From: Frigididesulfovibrio sp031553235
GTDB taxonomy: Bacteria; Desulfobacterota; Desulfovibrionia; Desulfovibrionales; Desulfovibrionaceae
Length of the DNA: 20,174 nucleotides
Assembly (NCBI GenBank): GCA_031553235.1
Contig: JAVBLS010000080.1
Span: 1 to 20,174 of the forward strand
Reading direction: 5' to 3'
This document shows, in pieces, positions 7,205-14,451 of this stretch. How positions within the stretch are numbered: the first letter of the stretch is position 1; each line of letters opens with the position of its first letter. Both the position numbers and the translations under genes were made by a program. The notes under the pieces are model-generated. The model saw nothing but the letters and a program-made list of their open reading frames with translations, was not told the DNA's origin and ran no database searches.

Positions 7205-7264
7205 GGCGAAGCCCTGCGCTGCAAGGCTTCGCCGTGTCTGAATGGGTCTAGGGGGGCGAGCCCC
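7205..7264 (-). terminator. Hairpins downstream of nrfA
   Basis: Read on the minus strand, GGGGCTCGCCCC (from about 7263) lies directly after the nrfA stop. A 9-bp stem GGCGAAGCC/GGCTTCGCC (7205-7213 with 7225-7233) follows about 25 bp later. Neither is followed by a clean U-run, so termination is plausible but not sure. The rest of 7026-7204 holds only the upstream region of the M99 gene. Confidence 0.35.
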
Positions 7265-7267
7265 AGT

Positions 7268-8890
7268 TTAGTTCAGCTTCTGCTGCAGGTTCCAGACCCG
7301 CTTGGTTTCAGGCAGAGGCTTCAGATACTTCAGCCAGACGTGGGTTTCCAGGTTGGCCGGGTTCATCTGCATTTCGCGGCTCCACTCCAGGATGGGCGGC
7401 ACCAGTTCCTTGATGGGCTTGGAATCCATTTCGGCCGCAAAGCCGTAATGGGAAGCCTGGTAGGCCAGCTCCACCGCCTTCTGGCTGCACTGCTGCGACA
7501 GGGCCAAAGTGTTCAGGGCCTTGGTCGGGTTGTGGAAGCCCATGGAGTTCTCGGCCGAGATGTAGTCCCAGAAGAACTGGCCCTTGCGGGTGTTTTCGCG
7601 GGCTTCGGCCATGAGAGCGTCGTAGTTCGGGGCGCGCTCGCCGCTCCATTCGGAGGCGCGGCGCACAGCCTCGTGGGCCTTGACCGAGAGGTCCTGGGCG
7701 ATCATCAGTTGATCGTACACCTTGTACTGGGTGGTGTGCACACGCTCGCGCAGGTATTCGACGGTCTTATCGGTGTGGCACTGCCGGCAGGCGTTGTCGA
7801 TGCGATCATCGGTGCGCAGGGGCGAGGTCCACTGATGCTGCGAGACCTTTTTCTTGCCGTCAAGCCGCTGGTAGGGCATGTGGCAGTCGGCGCAGGTCAC
7901 GCCGGCCGCGCCGTGGGGACCATTGTACCAAGCTTCGAACTCGGGATGCTGGGCCTTGAGCAGGCGGACCTTGGACACCGGGTGGGTCCAGTCGGCGAAG
8001 GAGGCGTAGGTGCCGTCATCCTTTTTTGGCCCCTTGTCCTGGTAGTATTCGTAGATCTGTTCGGGGTCCATGCCGTTGCCCCAGATCTTCTGGATGGGCG
8101 TGCCGACCTGGTCCGGGGCCTGGGTGTCGTGATCCCAGGGGAACACGGGCTTCTTGTTGGGGCCGTGGTCCGGCTCGGAGAAGTAGTATTCCACGTGGCA
8201 CTGGCCGCAGACCAGAGCGCGTTTGTCGTTGCGGCTCAGTGTTTTCCAGTCCACACCCTTGCGCTGCAGGGCGTCGTTCAGCGGAATACTGGTGATCTTC
8301 AGGGTCATGTCTTCGGGTTCATGACAGTTGGCACAACCGATGGTGTTGTTCTTCATGTCGATTTTGTCGGTGGTGCGGAAGTCGTGGAAGTTCATGGACC
8401 AGAATTTGTCGTCGCCGTACTGGGCCACCCAGTCGGGAATGGTCGGGACCTTGCAGTTCCAGCAGGTGGCGGGCAGGCCGGCCTGTTCGCTGTAGTTGTT
8501 GATCCGGTCGATGCGCAGGATGTCTTCCACTGCGTAGGTGTGGCCCCGGGCCTCATTATACTCGTACATGAAGGGATAGCCTTCCCAGAGGTTCTTCAGG
8601 TAGGGCTGCGAAGCGTTGGGTTTGCCGGTGGGCGGATTGTTTTTGTCGTCGTTCTTGCGGAACGGGAAAGCCGCTTTGAATCGGGTTTCGGTCTCCAGCC
8701 CGGTTTCGTTGTTTTTCAGATAGCTGTTGTACTGTTGAGGGAAGACCTTGCCGAATTCCGCGTTACTGCGTTCGGAAGCCTTGAGCCCCGTTTTATAGGT
8801 TGGGGTGACGGGTTCTTCCGCCTGGTCGGAGCAGCCGGCGGTGAGGCCGAGTGCGCACAGGGCGGCCAGAATCAGGATGGATCTAGACAT
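7268..8890 (-). CDS. nrfA: Cytochrome c nitrite reductase, catalytic subunit (ammonia-forming)
   Basis: A 540-residue pentaheme periplasmic enzyme that reduces nitrite to ammonium with six electrons. The diagnostic active-site heme motif CWNCK is at about 143-147. Four classical CXXCH motifs follow: CANCH (186), CGQCH (228), CADCH (333) and CRQCH (368). Other family marks are HVEYYF after heme 3 (calcium/active-site Tyr region), DWTHP with the active-site His (about 303), LKAQHPEFE, and HQWTSPL with a distal heme His (about 352). The N-terminus ends in a lipobox (LTAGC, Cys20), so it may be a lipoprotein. The start at 8890 is chosen because the signal sequence begins there and AGGAAGG precedes it; it overlaps nrfH by eight bases. 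It pairs with NrfH and receives quinol electrons from it. Confidence 0.97.
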   Translation of the reverse strand: MSRSILILAALCALGLTAGCSDQAEEPVTPTYKTGLKASERSNAEFGKVFPQQYNSYLKNNETGLETETRFKAAFPFRKNDDKNNPPTGKPNASQPYLKNLWEGYPFMYEYNEARGHTYAVEDILRIDRINNYSEQAGLPATCWNCKVPTIPDWVAQYGDDKFWSMNFHDFRTTDKIDMKNNTIGCANCHEPEDMTLKITSIPLNDALQRKGVDWKTLSRNDKRALVCGQCHVEYYFSEPDHGPNKKPVFPWDHDTQAPDQVGTPIQKIWGNGMDPEQIYEYYQDKGPKKDDGTYASFADWTHPVSKVRLLKAQHPEFEAWYNGPHGAAGVTCADCHMPYQRLDGKKKVSQHQWTSPLRTDDRIDNACRQCHTDKTVEYLRERVHTTQYKVYDQLMIAQDLSVKAHEAVRRASEWSGERAPNYDALMAEARENTRKGQFFWDYISAENSMGFHNPTKALNTLALSQQCSQKAVELAYQASHYGFAAEMDSKPIKELVPPILEWSREMQMNPANLETHVWLKYLKPLPETKRVWNLQQKLN

Positions 8891-9356
8891 CGGCAGCCTT
8901 CCTCTTGCTGATGGGCAATTTCGTGTTGTGCGGCACACTGCGGTGGCAGTCGGTGCAGTAGGGCTTCACATCCATGGCGACGTCCATGGTCGTCGGATAG
9001 TGGCAACGGCGACAGTTCGCCTGGATGACGTCCTTGGTGCTCTGCGAGGCGTGAATGACGTGGGCGATGTCCTCGAAGGTGTTCACCCGGATGTCGTGAA
9101 GCCCGATGGCCGTTTTGAACGGTAATTTTTCCGCCAGGTTGTAAGGGGTGTGGCATTCGTTGCAATCGAGCTTGGCATGGATGCTGTTCTTATGCGTCCA
9201 TACGACCTCCGACATGGCATGGCAGTTTGAACAGAAGGCGGCCTGATCTGTCGTCTTCACGGCAAAACCCGTGCCCGCCATCACGGCCAAGCCGATGACG
9301 AAGGCCAGGAACAAGGCCCCCCAACTCCGTTTGGTTTTGCTACTGTTTCCCAGCAT
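8883..9356 (-). CDS. nrfH: Cytochrome c nitrite reductase, membrane tetraheme subunit
   Basis: A 157-residue NapC/NirT-family quinol dehydrogenase. One N-terminal membrane helix (about 13-33) anchors it with the hemes in the periplasm. There are four heme motifs: CSNCHAM (42-48), CNECH (65), CRRCH (115) and CTDCH (134). The first is CXXCHxM, where in D. vulgaris NrfH the Met is the unusual iron ligand next to the menaquinol site. It passes electrons from menaquinol to NrfA. GGAG five bases upstream supports the ATG. The stop overlaps the nrfA start, so the pair is translationally coupled in the order nrfH-nrfA. A basic tail (SKRKAADV) ends the protein. Confidence 0.97.
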   Translation of the reverse strand: MLGNSSKTKRSWGALFLAFVIGLAVMAGTGFAVKTTDQAAFCSNCHAMSEVVWTHKNSIHAKLDCNECHTPYNLAEKLPFKTAIGLHDIRVNTFEDIAHVIHASQSTKDVIQANCRRCHYPTTMDVAMDVKPYCTDCHRSVPHNTKLPISKRKAADV

Positions 9357-9394
9357 AGGCTCTCCATAAATTCTTCGTAAACCGGATTATACGG

Positions 9395-9427
9395 TCATTT
9401 CGGGGCATTCGCCCCGTCCTCCGGCAT
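9395..9427 (-). CDS. Possible 10-codon leader peptide upstream of nrfH
   Basis: A minus-strand ATG with AAGGAAGGGAG five bases upstream opens a 10-codon frame (MPEDGANAPK), ending 38 bases before nrfH. The frame contains a small palindrome (CGGGGC-GAAT-GCCCCG) just before its stop. A perfect AAAGGAGG lies further upstream at 9446-9453. No longer gene uses these ribosome-binding sequences, so a leader peptide or translational control element is possible. A chance frame this short is equally possible. Confidence 0.25.
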   Translation of the reverse strand: MPEDGANAPK

Positions 9428-9455
9428 GATGGCTCCCTTCCTTCTCCTCCTTTGT

Positions 9456-9461
9456 AGTATA
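9456..9461 (-). promoter_or_regulatory. Candidate -10 box for nrfHA
   Basis: TATACT on the minus strand lies about 100 bp upstream of nrfH. No good -35 hexamer (AATAAC at 17 bp) accompanies it, which suits an activator-dependent promoter. A second perfect TATAAT at 9386-9391 is closer to the gene but also lacks a -35 box. I saw no clear FNR/HcpR-type palindrome nearby. Confidence 0.3.
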
Positions 9462-9568
9462 ATGCTGCTATTGCTGATGTTATTCTTACCTGCCCTGTTT
9501 GTCCACAAAAAACAAGGGATGTCGTAGTAGGGAATTAATTTTAGTTGATACTACACAGAAGAATAAAG

Positions 9569-9592
9569 AGGCGCAACGGTTTCGTTGCGCCT
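9569..9592 (-). terminator. Terminator 2 of the uvrD-thiL operon
   Basis: A perfect 10-bp stem AGGCGCAACG/CGTTGCGCCT with a four-base loop, followed on the minus strand by CTTTATTC. It is the second of two tandem hairpins between the thiL fusion and the nrfH leader. Confidence 0.65.
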
Positions 9593-9602
9593 TACGAAAA
9601 TC

Positions 9603-9630
9603 GGCCTCCCTCGCGAGTTCGGGGGAGGCC
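9603..9630 (-). terminator. Terminator 1 of the uvrD-thiL operon
   Basis: An 8-bp stem GGCCTCCC/GGGAGGCC with a 12-base loop, followed on the minus strand by GATTTT. It lies 27 bp past the stop codon of the thiL fusion. Confidence 0.7.
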
Positions 9631-9656
9631 TTAAAAGAGATAAGATTAGTCTTGTT

Positions 9657-11309
9657 TTAATTTTTTCCGGCCAACAACTGCACACCGGCCAGGTGCTCCA
9701 ATTCTTCGGCCAGGGCCAGGCAAGTCCAGGGGTCGAGCCCGTGCACGCACAGACCATGGCGCTCCAGCCAGAGGGCGGGCCGACCGGCGGCCTCGGCCGC
9801 GGCTTTGGCCAGGTCTTCGGTGCCCGGGGGGATATCCGGCACCCAGGCCAATTTTTCCCGGTAGCCGGCCGCCTCGAACAGGGGCAGGCGCAGGCGCCGC
9901 TCCGGCGGCAGAATCAGGCCGAGGGCGGTCAGGCGCGGGGGGTGGGTGTGCAGCACAGCCCGGCTTTTGGGGTTGGCCCGATAGAGCCGCAGGTGCAGGG
10001 CGGCTTCGCTGGAAGGCTTGCCGCCCCGGATCAGGGTGCCGTCGGCCAAGTCGAGCAGAGCGAAATCGTCTGTGCCGAGCCTGCCCTTGGCCGCGCCGGA
10101 ACGGGTGATCAGACAGGCCTCGCGGCCGTCGGCCAAGGTCAGGCGCAGGGAGGCGTTGCCGGAAAAGCCTGGAAAGAGCCCGGCCCGATGGCTCCGCCGG
10201 CAGAGCCGGACCAGGGTGCGGGCCGCCTCGTTGATGCCGTCCCCCGGCCCGACTGCTTTGGCACTGCCGGCCAGGTGGTCGAAACCGACCAGATGCAAGG
10301 GCCGGCCACGCAGGGTCAGGCCGGGCTCGGCCCGGACCGTTCCCAGGCGCACCGTCTGCGGCAGGAGCGCACGCAGGCCGGCAAAAGATTGCGGCGCGCA
10401 GGTGCCAATCAGGGCGTAGTCTTCGCCTCCGAGCAAAAACAGGCTTTCGGCCGGCAAGTTGTCCGCTGCGGCATAGGCCTGAATTTCCGGATGGATCGCT
10501 TCCTGCGCCGGGTCCAGGTCTGCGCCGAGGCCGGCCAGGAGCCGGGGGAGATCCCGCACCGGGCCGTCGGACAGGTCCATGAGGCCCAGGCGGTGCTCCG
10601 GCGCGGTGAACTGCCGGGCCAGGGTCGCGCCTGCGGTGGTCAAAGGCTGGGGCGAGAGATGGGCGGCGCAGGCCGCCGGGTAAAGCTCCACGGCCGTTCG
10701 CCCCAGCGCTTCCAGGCTGCGCAGCCCGACCCCGGCCAGGCCCGAGGCGCCGATCAGAAAAATGCCGTCGCCCGGCTGGGCCTGGCCCCGGCGCAGGAAC
10801 ACGTCCCGGCCTTCCAGAGCGCTTTTGCCCCAGACCGTCAGGCAAAACCCCAGGGTCTCGGCCCGGGCGATGTCCCCGCCGGAGAGAAAGATCGCCTGGC
10901 GCCCGGCAACCTCGGCCATGCCCGCCAGCACTTCGGCCAGTACGCTCTTGGGGGTGCCCGCCGGCAGCAGCAGGCCCAGGGAAAGGCCCAGGGGCACGGC
11001 CCCGGCGCCGGCCAGGTCGCTGATGGCCGTGGCCAGGGCCTTGGCCCCGACCTCGCGCGGGGTGAAGTAGGCGCGGCGAAAGTGCGCGCCTTCCAGAAAG
11101 ATGTCGTTGGAAAGAGCCACGATGCCGGGCATGCGCAGTTCGGCGCAGTCGTCGCCCCGGCCCAGGGCCGCGTGTCCGTCGCGGGCCGGAAAAAATCGGT
11201 CGATCAAGGCCAGGCAGTCGTCCTCGGAGCGCAGGGCATCGTCCGGCAGGCCGGTGCCCGCCCACAGGGCGGCAATGTCGGACGGGGAAACCGGGGAGTC
11301 GGCGGGCAT
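9657..11309 (-). CDS. ThiL-like kinase fused to a class II aldolase domain
   Basis: A 550-residue cytoplasmic fusion. Residues 1 to about 350 are a ThiL-type (thiamine-monophosphate kinase, AIR-synthase fold) domain: GDDCA (52-56), SNDIFLEGAHF (67-77), KALATAISDLAGAGAVP (90-106), SGGD (143-146), MDLSDGP (244-250) and GGEDYAL (294-300). ThiL adds the second phosphate to thiamine monophosphate. Residues from about 365 form a class II aldolase/adducin domain: SGNAS (383-387), KPSSE (431-435), the metal pair HTHPP (454-458) and HG (518-519). That fold performs aldol cleavage or epimerisation of sugar phosphates; the substrate is unknown. Both domains keep their key residues. The start directly follows the helicase stop, with GGAGG inside the helicase 3' end. 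How the two activities connect is not known to me. Confidence 0.85.
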   Translation of the reverse strand: MPADSPVSPSDIAALWAGTGLPDDALRSEDDCLALIDRFFPARDGHAALGRGDDCAELRMPGIVALSNDIFLEGAHFRRAYFTPREVGAKALATAISDLAGAGAVPLGLSLGLLLPAGTPKSVLAEVLAGMAEVAGRQAIFLSGGDIARAETLGFCLTVWGKSALEGRDVFLRRGQAQPGDGIFLIGASGLAGVGLRSLEALGRTAVELYPAACAAHLSPQPLTTAGATLARQFTAPEHRLGLMDLSDGPVRDLPRLLAGLGADLDPAQEAIHPEIQAYAAADNLPAESLFLLGGEDYALIGTCAPQSFAGLRALLPQTVRLGTVRAEPGLTLRGRPLHLVGFDHLAGSAKAVGPGDGINEAARTLVRLCRRSHRAGLFPGFSGNASLRLTLADGREACLITRSGAAKGRLGTDDFALLDLADGTLIRGGKPSSEAALHLRLYRANPKSRAVLHTHPPRLTALGLILPPERRLRLPLFEAAGYREKLAWVPDIPPGTEDLAKAAAEAAGRPALWLERHGLCVHGLDPWTCLALAEELEHLAGVQLLAGKN

Positions 11310-11310
11310 G

Positions 11311-13560
11311 TCATTCCTCCATGCTCAGGTAGGCGGCCAGAATGACCTTCAGGCCGACGCCGGGAAAGTTCACCCGGTATTTGTCCGGAGGCAGGAACTG
11401 GACGATCTTGCCCCGGCCGAAAATCTTGTGCCGGCAAAAGCCGCAAGCTTCGGGCGGCAGGGCCGGGCCGCCAGTGCGGCTGAAGGGCGAGGCTTTGCCG
11501 TCCCCCGCTTCCTTGGGTGGCTGTTCGGCGCCGGCCTGCGCAACGCGCAGGCGCTCCAGGGCCTCGGCCGCCAGGGTGGCCGCGCCTGCATTCCGGACGG
11601 GCGGTACGGCCGGCGCCACAGCCCGGCCGTTGTCGCGCCGGGATTCCAGCAGGGCGCCGCTGAAGCTTTCCTGCACTTCCATATACAGGGCCGGGGGAAT
11701 TTCGCGCACAAAGGGACTGGGCACGGCCGGGATGGCCCCGCCGCCGGAGCGGTCGTAGATGTTGGCCGGCACGAAAAGGTCCAGATGCTCGGCGGCCCGG
11801 GTGCAAGCCACGTACATGAGCCGGCGCTCTTCCTCGAAGTCTTCGGGCCGGGACATGGCGTGGCGCGAGGGAAAGCGGTCCTCGACCAGGTCGAGCACGA
11901 GCACGGCCTTCCACTCCAGGCCCTTGGCCGAGTGGATGGTCGAGAGCACGATGCCCTCGCCTTCATCCTCCTTGTGCAGGGGCTCGTCCAGGGAAAGGTC
12001 GGCGGTGAACAGATCCATTTCGGAGTAGGCGGCGGCAATGCCGATGAGCTGTTCCAGGCCCTGCAGGCGCCGGGGGTGGTCGTCGGGAAAGCGTTCTTCC
12101 AGGCGCGGCTGATAGTGGCGCACCACCATGTCCAGGATTCGCGCCGGGCTGTCGGTCGAGACACGCAGTTCGTCGAGAAAGGCCAGGTCGGCGGCCAGGG
12201 AGGGAAAGCGCTTGAGCCCGGCGGCCAGGCCCTTGGCGTCGCCGGCCGCCAGCAGGTTGTAGAGCTTCAGGCAGGTTTTTGAGCCCACGCCGTCGGTGAG
12301 CTCGGCCACGCGGGCAAAGGCCGGAAAGTCTAGGGGGTTGCGGCCGAGGCGCAGAAAGCTGACCACGTCCTTGACGTGGGCGGCCTCGGCGTAGCGGATG
12401 CCGCCGTACTTGCGGAAGCGCAGGCCCATTTTGTTCAGTTCCAGTTCCAGATGATAAGAGTGGAAGCCGGAGCGGAAAAGCACGGCAATTTCGCGAGCCG
12501 GGTAACGGCCGAGCAGCTTGGCAATGCGCCCGGCCGCGATGCGGGCCTGGGAACGGTCGGACATGGGCCGGATGATCGTCGGTTTGGCCCCGCCTTCGCG
12601 CCGGGTGAACAGGTGTTTTTTGAAGCCTTCGGCCGCGTGTTCCAGCACGGAGTTGGAAAGATCCAGCACCGGCTGGGTGGAACGGTAGTTTTCTTCCAGC
12701 CGGATAATCTCCGTGCCGGGGAAAGTATCCGGAAAGAGCAGAATGTTGCGCACGTCCGCGCCGCGAAAGGCATAGATGGACTGGGCGTCGTCGCCCACGG
12801 CCAGGATGTTGGGGTTTTCGGCCCCGGCAACCAGGGCGGCGATGCGGGCCTGCACCGGGTTGGTGTCCTGGTACTCGTCCACCATCAGGTAGCGGGCGCG
12901 TTCGCGGCACCAGGCCGCGACCTCGGGCCGCTCGGCCAGACCGCGTTCCAGTTCGAAGAGCAGGTCGTCGTAATCAAGCAGGCCCTTTTCCTTCTTGAAG
13001 GCCGCATAGGCAAGGCCCAACTCGCGCATGGCCTCGAGGTGGGGGATGAGATGATAGGCTTCGCGGGACAGGATTTCTTCCAGAGCCGTTTCCTTGTTAC
13101 GGCTTTTGCCGAGCAGGCCGAGGATGGTCTGGTTTTTCGGAAAGCTTTTGTCCCTCTTGCCGAGGCCCAGGGCCTCGCGGCACTGTTGCAGGGCCGCGGG
13201 CATGTCCGGACCGTCCATGATCGTGGGCGGGCGGATGAAGCCCTCGGGCGGGAAGACCCGCAGCACGGAATAGGCAAAGGCGTGAAAGGTGCCGCCGACC
13301 ACGCCGTGCACGCCCACGCTGTTGTCGTGCCGGCCCAGAAGCAGGCCGGCGCGTTCGAGCATTTCCTGCGCGGCCTTGCGGGTGAAGGTCAGCAGTAAGA
13401 TGGAGCGGGCCGGCACGCCGGCTTCCAAAAGCCGGGCCAGGCGGTAAACAATGGTGCGGGTTTTGCCGGAGCCGGCGCCGGCCACCACCAGCACCGGGCC
13501 TTCCAGGCGCTTCACGGCCGTGAGTTGGGCTGGGTTCAGCTCGCGGGAATATTCGATCAT
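11311..13560 (-). CDS. UvrD/PcrA-type superfamily 1A DNA helicase
   Basis: A 749-residue ATP-dependent 3'-5' DNA helicase of the UvrD/Rep/PcrA group, acting in repair and in clearing replication blocks. Motifs in order: Q-motif region LNPAQLTAV (9-17), Walker A AGAGSGKT (27-34), motif Ia TFTRKAA (58-64), VDEYQD (227-232), GDDAQSIYAFRGA (256-268), LEENYRS (288-294), STIHSAKGLEWKAV and YVACTRA in domain 2. The last 45 residues (CRHKIFGRGKIVQF.....VNFPGVGLKVI) are the PcrA/UvrD Tudor-like C-terminal domain used for RNA polymerase contact in the family, after a variable Ala/Pro linker. The Shine-Dalgarno sequence is weak. The stop TGA is one base from the thiL-fusion ATG, so the two are coupled. 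Exact orthology (uvrD or pcrA) is left open. Confidence 0.93.
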   Translation of the reverse strand: MIEYSRELNPAQLTAVKRLEGPVLVVAGAGSGKTRTIVYRLARLLEAGVPARSILLLTFTRKAAQEMLERAGLLLGRHDNSVGVHGVVGGTFHAFAYSVLRVFPPEGFIRPPTIMDGPDMPAALQQCREALGLGKRDKSFPKNQTILGLLGKSRNKETALEEILSREAYHLIPHLEAMRELGLAYAAFKKEKGLLDYDDLLFELERGLAERPEVAAWCRERARYLMVDEYQDTNPVQARIAALVAGAENPNILAVGDDAQSIYAFRGADVRNILLFPDTFPGTEIIRLEENYRSTQPVLDLSNSVLEHAAEGFKKHLFTRREGGAKPTIIRPMSDRSQARIAAGRIAKLLGRYPAREIAVLFRSGFHSYHLELELNKMGLRFRKYGGIRYAEAAHVKDVVSFLRLGRNPLDFPAFARVAELTDGVGSKTCLKLYNLLAAGDAKGLAAGLKRFPSLAADLAFLDELRVSTDSPARILDMVVRHYQPRLEERFPDDHPRRLQGLEQLIGIAAAYSEMDLFTADLSLDEPLHKEDEGEGIVLSTIHSAKGLEWKAVLVLDLVEDRFPSRHAMSRPEDFEEERRLMYVACTRAAEHLDLFVPANIYDRSGGGAIPAVPSPFVREIPPALYMEVQESFSGALLESRRDNGRAVAPAVPPVRNAGAATLAAEALERLRVAQAGAEQPPKEAGDGKASPFSRTGGPALPPEACGFCRHKIFGRGKIVQFLPPDKYRVNFPGVGLKVILAAYLSMEE

Positions 13561-13637
13561 TAAAACGTCCGTTATAGCCGAAGGCGTTGTCGTGGAAGCG
13601 GCGACGATACTTCGGCCGACCGGCCCTGTCCACCCTT

Positions 13638-13667
13638 TTGACGGAGCCGCAGACTATGGGCTATACT
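13638..13667 (+). promoter_or_regulatory. Sigma-70-type promoter of the 131-residue hypothetical gene
   Basis: TTGACG (13638-13643), an 18-bp spacer and TATACT (13662-13667). The start codon is 30 bp downstream. The divergent helicase gene has a TATAAC on the minus strand at 13571-13576 as its own candidate -10. Confidence 0.6.
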
Positions 13668-13696
13668 TAATCTTTGAAGTACAGTAGGGAGCGATT

Positions 13697-14092
13697 ATGG
13701 CCCAGCATACCTGCGAAATATTCGTGCATATCGTCTACAGCCCGGAGCTCAGCTATTATGAGCTCATGGACCGCGAAGAGGCGCTCAAGACCTTGGTGGA
13801 TTCCATCCTTTTTGAAGCGGGTGGTGAATACATCCACTTTGAACCCAGCGGCGACACGCTGCGGGCTCAGTGCTCTTTGCCCGCCTTTGCCGAAGACGTC
13901 TTCCACTCCGTCTGCGACAAGCTGTTGCCGGGCCTGGACGAACACTTGGAAGCCAAGCTGCTGTTCGTTTCCAAAAATCTCGAAAGCCTTTTTCTCTACA
14001 CCATAAGCCGGGGTAAGGTGCAGGAGGCCTGCATCGATCTGCCGCCGGCCGGTCCCCTGGGCCACCTGCTGCGCCTGAACGGCAACAAATAG
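13697..14092 (+). CDS. Conserved-looking hypothetical protein, 131 residues
   Basis: A soluble, acidic protein with no signal peptide or membrane segment. It opens MAQHTCEIFVHIVYSPELSYYE and shows alternating hydrophobic strands and one longer helical stretch (about residues 65-85). I do not recognise a family. It is likely a real gene because GC-rich codon use matches its neighbours, a good promoter and AGGGAG precede it, and it stands alone between the divergent helicase and the tRNA. No Cys clusters or catalytic motif pattern is visible. Function unknown. Confidence 0.7.
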   Translation: MAQHTCEIFVHIVYSPELSYYELMDREEALKTLVDSILFEAGGEYIHFEPSGDTLRAQCSLPAFAEDVFHSVCDKLLPGLDEHLEAKLLFVSKNLESLFLYTISRGKVQEACIDLPPAGPLGHLLRLNGNK

Positions 14093-14191
14093 GGCCGCAT
14101 GGGTTGCGGGCCTTCACGCGTTGCCGGCTTCTGCAAAAGACGCTGCACCTTCCCTTATCGGCTCCGGGCCGAGAATTCTCCGACGCCGCAA

Positions 14192-14220
14192 TTGCGCCGC
14201 AGCCCGAGCCTTGGTATACC
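14192..14220 (+). promoter_or_regulatory. Candidate promoter of tRNA-Leu
   Basis: TTGCGC (14192-14197), exactly 17 bp, then TATACC (14215-14220), which sits in the palindrome TTGGTATACCAA. Transcription would start near 14227. A small hairpin CGACCGA-TCT-TCGGTCG (14231-14247) then lies in the 5' leader before the tRNA. Confidence 0.45.
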
Positions 14221-14256
14221 AACCCCGGCACGACCGATCTTCGGTCGCCTCCATCC

Positions 14257-14343
14257 GCCCGGGTGGTGGAATTGGTAGACACAAGGGACTTAAAATCCCT
14301 CGGCGGTAACGCTGTACGGGTTCAAGTCCCGTCCCGGGCACCA
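14257..14343 (+). tRNA. tRNA-Leu (anticodon UAA), CCA encoded
   Basis: An 87-nt class II tRNA. The acceptor stem GCCCGGG pairs with CCCGGGC before discriminator A and CCA. The anticodon arm is AGGGA-CTTAAAA-TCCCT, giving anticodon UAA, which reads UUA. A long variable arm (CGGCGGTAACGCTG region) and the T-arm (ACGGG-TTCAAGT-CCCGT) follow. It is intact, and its 3' end borders the integrated element. Confidence 0.97.
14320..14343 (+). other. Probable attL: integration site at the tRNA-Leu 3' end
   Basis: Tyrosine integrases commonly recombine within a tRNA 3' half, which the element then restores. Here host-like DNA ends at the tRNA, and a tyrosine integrase gene and mobilization genes follow on the 3' side. 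The matching attR lies outside the window, so the exact core cannot be drawn. Confidence 0.5.
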
Positions 14344-14355
14344 AGAGAGAGAACG

Positions 14356-14402
14356 AAATTGCCGGATTTTCCAAAATGGAAAATCCGGCAATTTGACTTT
14401 TT
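14356..14402 (+). terminator. Strong terminator after tRNA-Leu
   Basis: A perfect 17-bp stem (14356-14372 with 14378-14394, AAATTGCCGGATTTTCC and its complement) with a five-base loop, followed by GACTTTTT. The A-rich left foot and T-rich right side make it likely to work in both directions, insulating the tRNA from the element. Confidence 0.85.
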
Positions 14403-14418
14403 GCTCCAAATTTGCTCC
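14400..14418 (+). repeat. Tandem TTTGCTCC repeats beside attL
   Basis: TTTGCTCC occurs at 14400-14407 and again at 14411-14418, 11 bp apart (one helical turn). A third TTTGCTCC occurs at 19145-19152 in the mobilization region. Integrase arm-type or accessory-protein binding sites are possible. Confidence 0.4.
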
Positions 14419-14451
14419 ACTCACTTACAAGATTATGTCACGGAGGTAGCC

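Noticed and set aside
7097..8911. 604-codon plus-strand open frame opposite nrfA
   Set aside because: It is antisense to a gene with five diagnostic heme motifs. GC-rich codons make the opposite strand open by chance, and the translation has no recognisable domain.
9585..11345. 586-codon plus-strand frame and a second long minus-strand frame (9646-11265) over the thiL fusion
   Set aside because: Both are shadows of the GC-rich fusion gene; only the 9657-11309 frame carries kinase and aldolase motifs.
14104..14451. Extension of the DUF2971 frame upstream to 14104
   Set aside because: It reads through the tRNA-Leu and its terminator; the ATG at 14452 with GGAGG is the real start.
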